Shown here: positions 43,776-57,200 of the stretch, in pieces | How the letters are laid out: each line of letters opens with the position of its first letter | Position numbering within the stretch: the first letter of the stretch is position 1 | NCBI GenBank assembly: GCA_964017065.1 | Contig: OZ024788.1 | Location: 838,727 to 902,726 of the forward strand | Direction: 5' to 3' | Source of the DNA: Haliclona indistincta | Taxonomy: Eukaryota > Porifera > Demospongiae > Haplosclerida > Chalinidae | Length of the DNA: 64,000 nucleotides | The notes under the pieces: model-generated | What the model was told of the DNA's origin: nothing | Database searches by the model: none | The model's input: only the letters and a program-made list of their open reading frames with translations | Translations under genes and position numbers: made by a program

Positions 43776-44241
43776 GTGAGTGTCGTCTCTGTTGTTATAG
43801 AATCCAGTGACACTGCTTGGTACTACTAGTGTTGATCATCATGGTGAGACCAAGCTCTGGGGTAAGAGAACAGCAACACACAAGATGAGGGTAGCTGAAG
43901 CAGTGGAGAGCCTTCAGAACAGGAGGAAGACAGCTGATCAAGGAGACACTGGACCTACAGCAAGCAGTAGAGAAGACCTGATGGAGAGCAGTAGTTCACC
44001 ATCAGTCCCTCCTTGCTGTGTAGTGTCCAGTAGAACAGCTTCACGATACGGGGTTAAACCACCCAACGAAGGTGAGGGCGTGTGATAAGTGAGCGTGATC
44101 TTTGTGACTGTGACTCTATCTGTAGGTGTGGCTACTGCTACTGTTTCTCTGATGCTGTCCAGCTCACATCAGTCACGCCCAACCTCTCGGCACAAACCAC
44201 GCCCTGTTACTACTCTAAAATTAAAGAGAGGAACGTTTTAG
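41858..44241 (+). CDS. Ser/Gln-rich low-complexity protein, four exons (unknown; possibly the tail of the carboxypeptidase gene)
   Basis: Exons 41858-42029, 42830-43677, 43801-44071 and 44126-44241 join in frame with GT-AG borders, for about 469 residues. The protein is rich in Ser, Pro and Gln: a KLSSSRSSLPQ start, a Gln/Lys-rich coiled stretch (QDRQQVEQAGKQVEHTGSQQ), a Pro/Ser block, then KLWGKRTATHKMRVAEAVES, and a basic C-terminus TTLKLKRGTF. No catalytic domain is recognised. The first exon can also start at an AG acceptor at 41855, directly after the carboxypeptidase blocks, so this may be the original C-terminal tail of that gene. A (TG)n tract (about 43710-43773) fills intron 3. The 800-bp first intron (42030-42829) is AT-rich and empty. 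Confidence 0.55.
43710..43773 (+). repeat. (TG)n microsatellite
   Basis: About 31 TG dinucleotides form a nearly pure run inside intron 3 of the Ser/Gln-rich gene. It creates Cys-Val frames that are not coding. Confidence 0.95.
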
Positions 44242-44414
44242 CACCATAGCTCAAAATTATTATGTTTTGTATTCAAGTTTCGTAAAATAACATTGTGGAA
44301 AAATAGAATCGGAACCTGTTACTATAAATAGAAGTGGGTAGAGCTATGTGAATGCAGAGCTGAGAACATTGACATAGTTATCTAAATGTGAAATTGTCTA
44401 GTACTAAGTATTGA

Positions 44415-47400
44415 TCATGGTCTATCTGCTGCTATACTGCAGTCAGTGTTCAATAGAGCTGTTCTGAGAGTGTGTTTAGTACACTCTCCTCCCTGACCAT
44501 TCAGCCATACAGCAAGCATCTCTATCATACACTGCTTGACTTTCCGGTAATCAGCTTCAATTGCTTTCAGAGTACCATACTTCACTCTGAGGTGTAGCCC
44601 AAGATTAAACCACTCACTAGTGATGGAATTTAAAGCTGTCATCAAGTCAGGAAGATGAGAGATATCTGCAAGCAGCAGCGATAGATAATTATGTGATATG
44701 ATCCAGTTGACTCACCTAGTGTACCATCATCAGGTATATTGGACAGGTCTACACTGGGTACTGGTGGATCAGAGTGAGTACTGGGAAGAGTCTGACTAAC
44801 TGAGCCTGAATATACAATAACAATACTGTCACAACTTGTGTACATGTGTGACTCACTGAGGGTACTGGAGCTACCAGCAGCTGTGGGTGGATCACTTGGT
44901 AGGTCCTGCTCCTTCAAGCCAGCCACCTTCTGTACACACCAGAGAAACATTACTACCATCACATGCTACAGTACAGCCACACTGCTCACCAGAGGATTCC
45001 TGCCTGTGAATAGACTCAGCTTGTCCAGATGCTCTCTCAGTTCCTTGTACACTTGTGGCTTGATCTTAGTGTCATGACAGAGCTGCTTTACCTCCTGGAG
45101 GAGAGGACCAGGAACTGGCTGGTCAGCCATGTTAGGATTGAACAGTTGAGAGACATAAGAGGGAGCAAGGAGGTGGTAAGGCTCAAAGGGAAGTGACTGT
45201 GTTTTGAGGTGACCACGCCCATCTCCATGGCTGAGGATAACTGGCTTGCGTTGTAGGATGGATCGAGCAACATCACACATGTCGAAAAGGTCAGTGTCAG
45301 GGAAGGTATCAATGGGGTACTGGCAGACAAGGTTGGGAGAGATGAGGAACTCACACACCTCTGGAGCTGGAGAATGCTTGTGCAGGAGGTGACGGATTAG
45401 TGCCATAAGAGAACCACGGAGCTTGGCATACTCTACTGTACTGGTGTACGACATAGCCACTATCACACATCGGTTGTTGTCAAGGAGCTCTATCACAGTA
45501 CAAGTGTTGTTGTCGTCCCTCCAGAAGATGCCATTCCTCCATATTGTACACTTGCGCTGGAGACCACTGACGGAAGAGTGAGGGTTAAATTGACCGGCTA
45601 AAGGAAATTCATAGGCAACGGAAAGTAGGAGAAGATGAAGAAAACGAGAGCTCAAGAACTCGTGTGGATCCATGCTCTTCAGACACCAGCCAAACTCTAG
45701 CTGCTGGACAAGGCTGTCTGGTCGCTCTGACTGAATGAGACCAGGGAAGAAGAGGAGATCAGCTGTGGAGTGAGAGGGTGTGGTCTGGAGGTTAGTATAC
45801 TGCAGCACTGACGGGTCCACTGGTCGACAGAAATCTAATGAAGTGAGAAATCCGACGAGCATTTCTGAGTTGTAGTCGGGAAACACTTTGTGAAGGTTAG
45901 AGATGGGTACTATGCCAGTGTTGCTGGCAAGATCACGATGCTCCTTGAAGTGGTCAGGAGCAAACAGTGTTCCGTTGATTTCGTTTAGCAAGGCTTCTGT
46001 CTTCACTACGATCCAGCTGGATTGATGATGGTGTATAAAGAGGATGAGGCCTTTATCGCTGAGAGTGGTGAGGATCTCTGTGAGGACAGACTGGTCGCTA
46101 GGAAGAGAAGAATCGTTTTCCTTAGCGATTGCAGAGACAAGATCGTGTAGTGTACAGCCTACCACGTTCAGCTTGGTACGAAGGAATGCGTAGACGACGT
46201 GAGAATAGTAGTGGATAACGGGCTGACTAGCAGTGATGGCTTCCTGGCTGTTAGTGAGCGCGGCGATCAAACGAGGTGTGGCGTCAGTGTGGGCTCTGCG
46301 ACAGTCCATAGCAATGCTGCCAATGAACTCAACATACTCCTGGCGTCTTACCCTCATGGCAGCAATTTCATGTATCAGAAAACTCTTTTCCTCCACTGAC
46401 GACATGACCTGGTCGGCATGGCTACCAATGATCACCACGTGCGATCGTCCCTCTGCTGTGCTGCAGGCATTGTCGATAAAGCTTAGCCAGTAGTGGAGTG
46501 ACTCACAGATCTTCTCATTGCTCTCACTCAGGTCTACAACACAGAGAAACATGGCTGCTGACCTTCGCATCACTTGCTCGAGCACGGCATCATGACTCGA
46601 GTAGTATTCTTGCTGTCCTGCAAAGTCAAACACGACAAAGTTGCCCAGCTGCTCACTCTGGATGTGGTGTGGAACGATCCCTGCTGTGTAGCGTTGAACA
46701 TCAGCGACACACTCTACAGCTGTAGAACTAGCTAGGCGGACGATGAGTTCAGTTATGGTAGTCTTACCAGCTCCACTGTCTCCTGTGAGTATCAGTTTAG
46801 TGAACGTGTGCACTGGGAAGGCTGTCCTGCACTCTTCGAATGGTTCAAATAGTCTAATGATATCATACTGGCTAGCCAAGGACAATGCAGTGTCGCCAAA
46901 CTTGTCCTTAGTCAGTGGATTCACTTGACCAGTTGTTAACAGATATTGTACAATGTGGGCGTGGTTATTACCACAAGCAATGTGAAGTGGTGTCTTGCCA
47001 TACTTGTTCTCACATGATGGGTTACAGTGTCCCTCTCTGATGAGATACTGAGCAATGTTGAGATGACCATTCATACAAGCATTGTGAAGTGGTGTATTGC
47101 CATCCTTGTTCTCACATGATGGGTTACAGTGTCCCTCTCTGATGAGATACTGAGCAATGTTGAGGTGACCATGGCGACAAGCATAGTGAAGTGGTGTCCA
47201 GCCATTATTGTCCTCACATGATGGGTTACAGTGTTCCTCTCTGATGAGATACTGAGCAATGTTGATGTTACCATGGTAACAAGCATAGTGAAGTGGTGTA
47301 TAGCCATCATTGTTCTCACATGATGGGTTACAGTGTTCCTCTCTGATGAGATACTGAGCAATGTTGAGGTGACCATTATCACAAGCGTAGTGAAGTGGTG

Positions 47401-47860
47401 TCTCGCCAACAATGTCCTCACATGATGGGTTACAGTGTTCCTCTCTGATGAGATACTGAGCAGTGTTGAGGTAACCATAGCGGCAAGCAAAGTGAAGTGG
47501 TGTCTCGCCATACTGGTTCTTGTCCATAGGGTCACAATGTAGTCCAAAGATAAAATATTTCACCACCTCGAGGTGTCCATTGCTGGCGGCATAATGCAGT
47601 GGAATGTGTCCATGCTCGTCCTTGCAGTTGGCGGCACAATTATACACAGACACTAGCAAAGTGACGACATTCCTCCAGCCCCAGTACGCAGCTAGGTGGA
47701 GCAGAGAGACCAATGATAACTCAGTAAGATACATTTTGGACTTGAACGTTGTCGTGATGGTAGCTGGTTGTGGTATGCTGGGTAGCAGCTGCTCCGCCAT
47801 AAGCTTGTTCCTGTTCGTAAAAGCGAGTATGTATCGTCCTTCTCGTCGTCCTTCAGCCAT
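44415..47860 (-). CDS. Ankyrin-Roc-COR-Death domain protein (ROCO family, DAPK1-like without kinase)
   Basis: Exons 47860-44990, 44929-44857, 44805-44716 and 44665-44415 are in phase, for 1,094 residues. Residues about 50-335 hold roughly nine ankyrin repeats; the middle five are near-identical 34-mers (GHLNIAQYLIREEHCNPSCE). A Roc GTPase follows: P-loop GDSGAGKTT at 360-368, the switch DFAGQQEYY at 412-420, and SHAD as the G4 motif. The COR-like region extends to about 900. The last exon is a Death domain (WFNLGLHLRVKYGTLKAIEA, then MLAVWLNGQG and TLRTALL). This is the C-terminal architecture of death-associated protein kinase 1, lacking the kinase, calmodulin and N-terminal parts. The expected role is GTP-regulated signalling through Death-domain partners. 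Its 5' end is duplicated at 39715-40650. An internal start at Met21 is possible. Confidence 0.88.
47060..47470 (-). repeat. Internal 99-bp coding repeats (ankyrin)
   Basis: Four to five successive ankyrin units keep long identical words at DNA level (CTCTCTGATGAGATACTGAG, CACATGATGGGTTACAGTGT) at about 99-base spacing. This level of nucleotide identity suggests recent tandem duplication or gene conversion among repeats. Confidence 0.85.
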
Positions 47861-47879
47861 GTTCTGCCTCGCTAAATCT

Positions 47880-49250
47880 CAAGTAGTCTCCTAGGTCCGC
47901 TCTAGAGTCTAAACTTGAGGCTTGTGTGGCTCTGAGAGTTGATTTTGTGGTTTCCTAGCAGCAGCAAAATATAATCACGTGATGTTTACCCGCCATGCCG
48001 CCAAACCTAGCTTCTAGATCTGATCTGACTTTACAGAAGAACAGTATAGTGATCACTTCGTTAGGAACTTAGGACCCTCATCAATCAGTATAGAGAAGCG
48101 TGACTCAAGATGATATACATAATATAGCGGAGCTAGGGGAGGAGATGATCCGGTCCATGCAGTGCATGAGTGATATGTGTGTCCTAACTCACCTACTGCC
48201 CTCCTCCTGTGCTGGTTAGGTTATTATGGAGACTACCAGCAGCTCAGAGAGAGAGCCTGTTACTACCACTCTAAGACCAGCAATACTACCGACTTGCTTC
48301 TCTCAGCTTGACTTCTCCACTGCTGCTCGAGCACACCTGATAGAAGGTGAGTGATGTGAGTGTGTCACTGCTAGTACTGTGAGTCAATATTGTGTACAGA
48401 CAGTGATACTATCATCATGGAATAGAGATGACTGAAGCTATGTGAGTCACACACTCACTAGGCTCACTCAATCTGCCATATTGATCATTATTATGTTGTG
48501 ATAGTTATGTCTCATCATAATGTGATGGTCTAATAAAGCTCATTATCTATTACATCATCATCATTATTATGATACTGTTCAATACAAATTTTGTTGAACT
48601 ACAAATTTTTCACTTTTATACCTAAAAATACAAAATTTACTGAACAATGTAAATTTGAAATCAAATAAAAATTTAAGTTGTGTATCATCATGCGGGAAAG
48701 ATCACACCGCATCAATTGTTAGTTCACTATAGTCAGCTCTCCTGATCCAGCTAGTTATCACTGCACTAGCTCAGGAATGATACAGATCACCTTACCTGCA
48801 GCAACTGATCAGCTGGCGGCACACCATGGAACCCATGATACTGTGAGTGGAGACTGTTACTCAGAGATTGTCACGTAATCAGACTGATCACAACACACTA
48901 GAGTGTTGTCTAAACTATGCTTCTTTATAGTATCTAGCTGATTGTACTGATTCTCACAGATCATGCTGACCCTACACATAGAGAGACTGCTGGTTTCACG
49001 AGAAAGAGGAAGAGGGATTTAGTGGTCTACTTTCAGAGGACACGCTACAAGAGCTATACCAGGATAAGAGGTGTGGCTAGTACTGGAGTTACCATAGCAA
49101 CACACAGCAAGAGATGGTGAGTCAGTAGCAGCTCATGTGACCTGTTTCACGATTTTGTGGTGTAAAGGTACGTCTCATGGTGCTTGCCTCGTGCTGATCT
49201 ACCCAGCAATGATCTTGGTCATGGTAAGAAGTTTCTCTGCTCTTAGTGTT
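47880..49250. other. Ankyrin-ROCO 5' flank and intergenic DNA
   Basis: 47880-48476 matches the duplicated flank at 40020-40650, including a possible plus-strand exon (48226-48343). From 48480 to 48900 it is AT-rich and empty. A splice-like block at about 48960-49073 (TAGTGGTCTACTTTCAGAGG) has an open frame but no recognisable homology. No complete gene can be built. Confidence 0.45.
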
Positions 49251-49254
49251 ACTA

Positions 49255-49581
49255 TCATCTAATCGCTCCATTGATGATGATAGACTGGATCATGCTGCTC
49301 ATGATACTGTGCAGTGAAGACTTGGCATCTTCTACAAACACATAGTGTTCTCTATTAGAAAGATATGCTCTAAACCAATGCCATAACTTGCCAGTAACTC
49401 CAATTTTCCAAAGCTTAAAACAAGAGTTCATTATGTGGTACAGAGTTAAAAGCCCAAGGAAAAGTGCATCAACACCTTGAGCACCATTGTCTAGTTCTTG
49501 ATACACCTGTATGTACATATGAGTGTTGGGACATGCATGATCTGCCCTTGATAAATCTAAACTGACGTCTTGATGACTCAC
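49255..49581 (-). pseudogene. LINE reverse transcriptase palm fragment
   Basis: The minus strand reads QELDNGAQGVDALFLGLLTL and then FKLWKIGVTGKLWHWFRAYL, the block before the catalytic Asp pair in non-LTR reverse transcriptases. The expected FSKAFDTVPH block is replaced by a shifted, degenerate LTLYHIMNS. No flanking A-tail was found. It lies 260 bp upstream of the 5-oxoprolinase start. Confidence 0.75.
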
Positions 49582-49841
49582 ATTTGAGTTAACTCATACG
49601 TGCTCGCTCAAGCTTGCCGCAACCTGCATTCAAGTTACACGGAGCTTGAACATCGTCGAAGACCTACCAATTGAGACAAGCTAAGTTACATTTAGTAGTT
49701 TTATCTTAATGAAGAACCTATAATAGAGAGAAATGTGCACTAACGGCTGTGGAGTAAATTCTTACTGTCAAGCTGCCGTTCAAAATTCCCGCGTAGACGC
49801 GTGAGTCAGCTGTGGAAACAGCCCCACCCCCTCCAGTTAAC

Positions 49842-52800
49842 ATGGCCAAGTTTCGTTTCTCCATTGACAGAGGAGGCACGTTCACTGATGTATACGTGCA
49901 GTGTCCTGGAGGCAAGGTACGTGTGATGAAGCTGCTATCAGAGGATCCTGCCAACTATCCTGACGCGCCACGAGAAGCAATCAGAAGAATCATTGAGCAG
50001 GTTAGTGCTGACTGCATGCTGTACGTCACGTGACGTCATATGCTGTAGGAGCTAGGGCGCTCTATGCCGCCAACAGAGCCTGTTGACTCGAGTCTGATAG
50101 AGTGGATCAGAATGGGCACTACAGTAGCCACTAATGCACTCCTGGAGAGACATGGGGAGAGATGTGCCCTCCTCATCACAGCCGGGTTCCGAGACCTACT
50201 ACACATTGGGAACCAGTCCAGGCCAGATATATTCGACCTTGTGAGCAGATGATGCTGTTCGAATTGTATGACAATGTATGTTTGTATATAGCGTATTACT
50301 GTACCAGAGACACTGTATGAGAGAGTGATTGAGGTAGAGGAGAGAGTATGTATGGTGCAGGATACCTGTCAGCTCAAGTTAGACACTCCTGTTGCTGTTG
50401 GAACAAGTGGAGAAAAGGTTCACACACTGTAATTAATCTATCATTATTCATAGTACTAAGCCCCACCCTCTCAGGTGCATGTATGGCAGCGATTGAACAA
50501 GGATAAGTTAGAGACTGATTTGCGCGGAGTGCTGGCTAGTGGTATTAGGAGTTTAGCAGTTGTACTCCTCCACTCGTACACGTAAGCATCTTACTAGCTG
50601 TGTATTGCGCAATACCTTGGTCTACTGCAGCTATCCTCATCACGAGGAAGAAGTGGGAGCATTGGCTAGGTCACTGGGGTTCACTCAGGTCTCTCTCTCC
50701 TCTCAAGTGATGTCCATGGTGAAGATAGTGCCTCGTGGATTCACAGGTATGTGTGTGTGAGAGAGAGAGAGAGAGAGGGGGGAGGGAGTGAAAGTGGGGA
50801 TGGTGAGTACGTTGGTTTCTCTCTCATTCTCTGTAGCATGTGCCGATGCTTATCTGACGCCATGCATTCAAAGATATGTTACAAACTTCATATCAGGATT
50901 CAAAAATGCAGTGAGTGAATGATCGCAGCAGAAATTGTGCATGCTTGTGCATTGGTAACAATCAATGTGTCTTAAATAAGTATGTAAGCATAGATAGCAT
51001 GTATGTGTGAGTGTGTGTGTGTGTGATGTGTGTATGTTGTGTAGGATAAGATACGAGTCCTCTTCATGCAAAGTGATGGTGGATTGACTCCAACTGATCG
51101 CTTCATTGGATCTCGTGCCGTGCTGTCCGGTCCTGCAGGGGGTGTGGTCGGTTATGCGATGACCACTAGCGAGGAAGAGGAGGGGCCTGTGATCGGATTT
51201 GACATGGGCGGCACATCGACTGACGTGTCTCGATTCGATGGAGATTACGAACATGTGTTTGAGAGCACTACAGCTGGTGTGGCTATACAAGCTCCCCAGG
51301 TACAGTACTTTAGTCTTTTCCTATTGCTGACATTTCACAGTATTGGATTGTTTCCATTTTCTAACGTCTCCAAAGGCATTTGTGCACCTGCTTTATAACC
51401 TAATAGCTAACTGGTTATTATACTATTACTTTTAACCTAATAGCTAAATGGTTATTATACTATTACTTTATAACCTAATAGCTAACTGGTTATTATACTA
51501 TTACTTTATAACCTAATAGCTAACTGGTTATTATACTAATACTCATAGTTTGCTTCGTTCCTACTTTTTGAGTTAAAGTCGTTTTTCCTCATGTAGCTGG
51601 ATATCAATACAGTAGCTGCTGGTGGCGGCTCTAGACTGTTCTTCCGTTCGGGAATGTTTGTTGTCGGACCTGAGTCAGCTGGAGCTAATCCTGGACCCAC
51701 CTGCTATGGGAAAGGTGAGAGGGAGAGGATGGAGAGAGAGGAGATGAGTTTTGTGTTGTGCTGTAGGTGGTCCTTTGACAGTGACTGATGCTAACCTGTG
51801 TCTTGGGAGACTGCTACCTGAGTAGGTGTTACAATTAATATTACTTTCCTGTTGTATAATTAGAGTTTTTATGGTACTATAGGTACTTCCCGCATATATT
51901 TGGTCCCAACGAAGACCAGCCATTGTACAAAGATGCAGCCATGGTTGCTTTTGAGCAACTCACTGCTGAAGTGAACATGTTTCTAAAATCTCAGGACCCT
52001 TCATCCAAGAGCATGACCCTTCAAGAGGTCGCCATGGGATTCATAAAGGTTGCCAACGAGACAATGTGTCGACCAATCAGAGCGCTGACACAGGCTAAAG
52101 GTCACGACACATCTCGTCACATGTTAGCATGTTTCGGTGGAGCTGGAGGTCAACATGCGTGCGCTATAGCTCACTCACTCGGCATGGCTACCGTATTTGT
52201 GCACAGGTAATGTGAGAGAAGTTGTTTGTTTAGTCATCTCCTGCAGCAGCAGACTTTGGAGGTTAAGATCAATGATTATGTAATTGTAAAGTTTTCTCGT
52301 TTTTTGTTCCAGTTCAACCACATGTACAACATTGCTGGACTTAATCTTCGAAAAATATTAATATTATTACACTTCCCTTATTTGGAAAATATGGTATTCG
52401 CGCGCTTGTAGCATAAAAGGAAGGAGCGTTCAACCGCAATTAAATTACGTCATTGTTTGAGGAAGTGGTAGTGCACCCTGAGCCCTATCGTGGACACATG
52501 CCTGTGTTGTGTTGCTGTACTACAGGTATTCCGGTATCTTGTCAGCATATGGACTAGCACTAGCTGATGTAGTGGAGGAGATACAAGAGCCATGTGCTGC
52601 ACTGTATGATGGTGAGGAGCTACTAATTAATACTGCATTGTCTCTCTCTCACTCTCTCTCTCTCTCTCCAGAGAGCTCCTACTCATTCCTGGATGATCGT
52701 ATCCACTCTCTCACCTCACAGTGTGTCAGCAAGTTAGTGGATCAAGGGTTCTCTACAGACTCCATCACTACCACTGCATTCCTCAATCTGCGCTATGATA

Positions 52801-54212
52801 AGACAGACTGTGCCCTCATGTGCACCGCCCATCATGAGGATGGGGGTGTGGCTGAGTGTAACCATGGTAACTTCAGAGCAGCATTAACAAAACGGTATAC
52901 AGTAGTGCAAAATGCATAATTTTATTATTTTTGCTGTATTTTGTATTTTTTCTTCACTTTAGTTACAAGCGTGAGTTTGGCTTCACCATACCATCACGTG
53001 CCATCATTGTTGATGATATCAGAATAAGAGGAACAGCTAGTACATCCTCACACTCTCCCTCACCAGTCACACACTCCCTCCCACCATCACCACCCACCAC
53101 TGTGAGACAGTAAACACAACAAAATAGCGTCTATCTACCACGCACAACCAATGCTCACAATGAAAATAAACTAGTCACACTTAAAAAATACAGTTTCTTG
53201 CTCCAATGAATGTACACCAATGTGGTACATGTATTTCTGTCTATCTCTTCTTTAGACCACAATGTGCTATTTTGAGGATGGTCCAGTCTCTACTGAGGTC
53301 TATCATCTCGATAAACTGATGTACGGACAAACAATTGATGGACCGGCTATCATCATAGACAAACACAGGTGGGTGTGGTCACTACATCACATGATGATCA
53401 CATGATAGACACACCCACCAGCACTATACTAGTTGAACCGAACTGCTCAGCTTGGCTCACCAAATATGGAGACGTCAAACTGAAAGTGAGTGTGAGCATG
53501 TGTGTGAGTTGTGATGGTGTGCTTTATGTGTAGGTGAGAGCAGGTGTAAGTGGGCGTGTCGGTACCACATTGGACGCTATTCAGTTGTCAATATTCTCTC
53601 ATCGGTTCATGAGCACAGCGGAGCAGATGGGCAGGTGACAATCACATGACCAGTCACTAGTCACTATGCATGATCTCTCAATATCACCAGAGTCCTTCAG
53701 CGCACATCTATATCTACCAATATCAAGGTCAGTGAGAAGTGACTAATTATTTCGTATCATACTTTTTTCTTTACAGGAGCGTTTGGATTTTTCATGTGCT
53801 ATGTTTGGTCCTGATGGAGGGTTAGTAGCTAATGCACCACATATCCCAGTGCACTTAGGAGCCATGCAGGAGACTGTGCAGTATCAGGTGACAGTCATGT
53901 GACCATGTACTTAATCATGTGACTGTGGACTTGTTGTTTGTAGATGCGGTTGCTAGGCGATGACCTGCACAATGGTGATGTCATATTGTGTAATCATCCT
54001 AGCGCAGGAGGAAGCCACTTGCCAGATCTCACTGTAATAACACCGGTGAGCACCTCCCTCTCTCCACATTCATCCTTCTCTTCCCACCCTCCTTCCCTCC
54101 ATCTTCCCTCCCTCCGTCTCTCTCTCCTTCCCTCTCTCCTACCTCTCTCTTCCATCCACGTCCATCCATCTCTCTCTCTCCCTCCCTCCCCTCCCCCTCT
54201 CTCTCCATCCCT

Positions 54213-54244
<32 letters not shown>

Positions 54245-57200
54245 CAGGTGTTCTACAAGGGTCAGCCACGTCCAGTGTTCTATGTTGCTAGTCGAGGTCA
54301 TCATGCTGATATTGGAGGGGCTACCCCTGGCTCTATGCCTCCTCACTCTAAGTACCTGTGGGAGGAGGGAATGGCTGTGAAGTCATTCAAACTAGTCAAG
54401 AATGGTATCTTCCAAGAAGAAGGTTAGAGGCTATAATATTATTTGAAGTCTTTATCTCCTCGTTGCTCCAGGCCTCCTTAAGTTGCTGATGTCTCCAGCC
54501 CAGTATCCAGGATGTAGTGGAGCTAGGAACCATCATGATAACCTGTCTGACCTCAGAGCTCAAGTAGCTGCCAACCACAAGGTACCATCATCACATCAGC
54601 AGCTACTAGTGTGTATCATACTGCACTCACTCACTCACTCACTCACTCACTCACTCACTCACTCACTCACTCACTCACTCACTCACCCACTCACCCACTC
54701 ACTCACTCACTCACTCACCGACTCACTCACTCACTCACTCACTCACTCACTCACTCACTCACTCACCCACCCACTCACCCACTCACTCACTCACTCACTC
54801 ACTCACCCACTCACTCACTCACTCACCCACTCACTCACTCACTCACACACTCACTCACTCACTCACTCACTAGGGGATTATACTAATCACTGAACTGATA
54901 GACAGCTATGGACTAGATGTAGTACAGGCTTATATGAAACACATTCAGGTACCTCACTATACGATAGAATTTAATAGTTACATAGCTGCGCTGTTTCATC
55001 TTTCCTTGTCTCAGTCTAATGCTGAAGTAGCAGTACAAGACATGTTGAAAGAGATAGCAGCTAAAGTAAAGGTACTCACTAACTCACTCACTCACTCACT
55101 CACTCACTCACTCACTCACTCACTCATTCACTCATTAACTATGACCATTCACAGACTGAGACTGGTTCCAGTGTGCTCAGGGCTGTGGACTACATGGATG
55201 ACGGCACACCTATCTCTCTCACCGTCTCTATCGATCCTGATCAAGGGTCTGCTATATTTGATTTCACTGGCACAGGCCCCCAGCAGCAGAACGGCAACTG
55301 CAATGCCCCTCGTGCAGTGACCCTCTCTGCTATCATATACTGTCTCAGGTGTATGGTCGGGTATGACGTACCCTTGAATCAGGTGGGTGTGGCTTACTAA
55401 CCTGTTCCACTAACTGGTTTGTTGTGTAGGGTTGTTTAACCCCTGTGAAGGTGATTATACCTGATGGCTCTATACTGAGTCCATCTGATGGAGCAGCTGT
55501 TATTGGAGGCAACGTACTGACCAGTCAGAGAATAGTGGACGTGATCTTTAGAGCATTTAATACATGTGCTGCTTCACTGGTACACCATCACACTATCACT
55601 ACTGTCACACTATCACTACTATCACACCATCACACCATCACACTATCACACCATCACTACTATCACACTATCACTACTATCACACCATCACACTATCACA
55701 CCATCACACTATCACACCATCACTAATATCACTATCACTACTATCACACCATCACTACTATCACACCATCACACTATCACACCATCACTATTATCACACC
55801 ATCACTACTATCACACCATCACTACTATCACACCATCACTACTATCACACCATCACTACTAGCACACTATCACTACTACCACACCATCACTACTATCACA
55901 CCATCACACTATCACACCATCACTATTATCACACCATCACTACTATCACACCATCACTACTATCACACCATCACTATTATCACACCATCACTACTATCAC
56001 ACCATCACACTATCACACCATCACTATTATCACACCATCACTATTATCACACCATCACTACTATCACACCATCACTACTATCACACCATCACTACTATCA
56101 CACCATCACTACTATCACACTATCACTACTATCACACCATCACTGCTATCACACCATCACTACTATCACACCATCACTACTATCACACCATCACTACTAT
56201 CACACCATCACTACTATCACACCATCACTACTATCACACCATCACTACTATCACACCATCACTGCTATCACACTATCACTACTATCACACCATCACTACT
56301 ATCACACCATCACTACTATCACCATCACACTATCACAATAGGGTTGTATGAACAATATGACATTCGGTGATGACCATGTTGGTTACTATGAGACAGTAGC
56401 AGGCGGAGCTGGAGCGGTAAGCATGGTCATGTGACTGTGCATGTGACTATCATGTGATCATCACAGGGTCCTGGATGGCATGGGCGGAGTGGAGTACATT
56501 GTCACATGACCAACACTCGTATCACAGATCCTGAAATACTAGAACGAAGGTATTGTGTACGATGAATAGACACTGACCTGTTTCTATTTATCCAGATATC
56601 CGGTAATATTGAAGTGCTTCTGTCTGAAGGAAGGTACAGGAGGGTGTGGTCAGTATCGAGGAGGAGATGGTGTACTGAGAGAGGTCATGTTTCGTCGACC
56701 ACTCACATTATCAGTTCTGACTGAGAGAAGGGTCTATCAACCATACGGAATGAATGGTAACATGTAAAATGTGCAGGTATGATCAGTGTGTGTCGTCTTG
56801 TGTAGGAGGAGCTCCTGGGGCAAAGGGGAAGAATCTGCTCATTAGAGCTAACGGAGAGATGATTGATCTTGGTGGGAAGGAGTGTGCTGCTGTTCAACCA
56901 TGGGTTAGTAGTCACTACAGATACAACCTGTAGTTGAAGCACTGTTATGTTACCTATTCCACTGATTTACTATTGTACATGAGTAATAGTATTATTCTTG
57001 TTCAGGACCGTACTACACTTAAATTTAGTATGTCACTCTCATGCACTGATGTGTTGATTTCTGTAGTCAGTGACTAAAGAGACTGTCTTAACTCTTAAAA
57101 TAATCACCCGAATTATTATTTGTATTCTTCTCTTGTTCCATATTAGGATGTGTATCGGCTGCAGAGTCCTGGTGGTGGTGGATATGGTGATCCAGCAGCA

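Noticed and set aside
54483..54893. Ser/Leu/Thr/His repeat proteins
   Set aside because: They come from (CTCA)n in OPLAH intron 21; the real exons use a different frame.
55564..56370. 268-codon Thr/Ile/Ser/His/Tyr frame
   Set aside because: It is the translated minisatellite of OPLAH intron 25; the flanking exons join perfectly without it.
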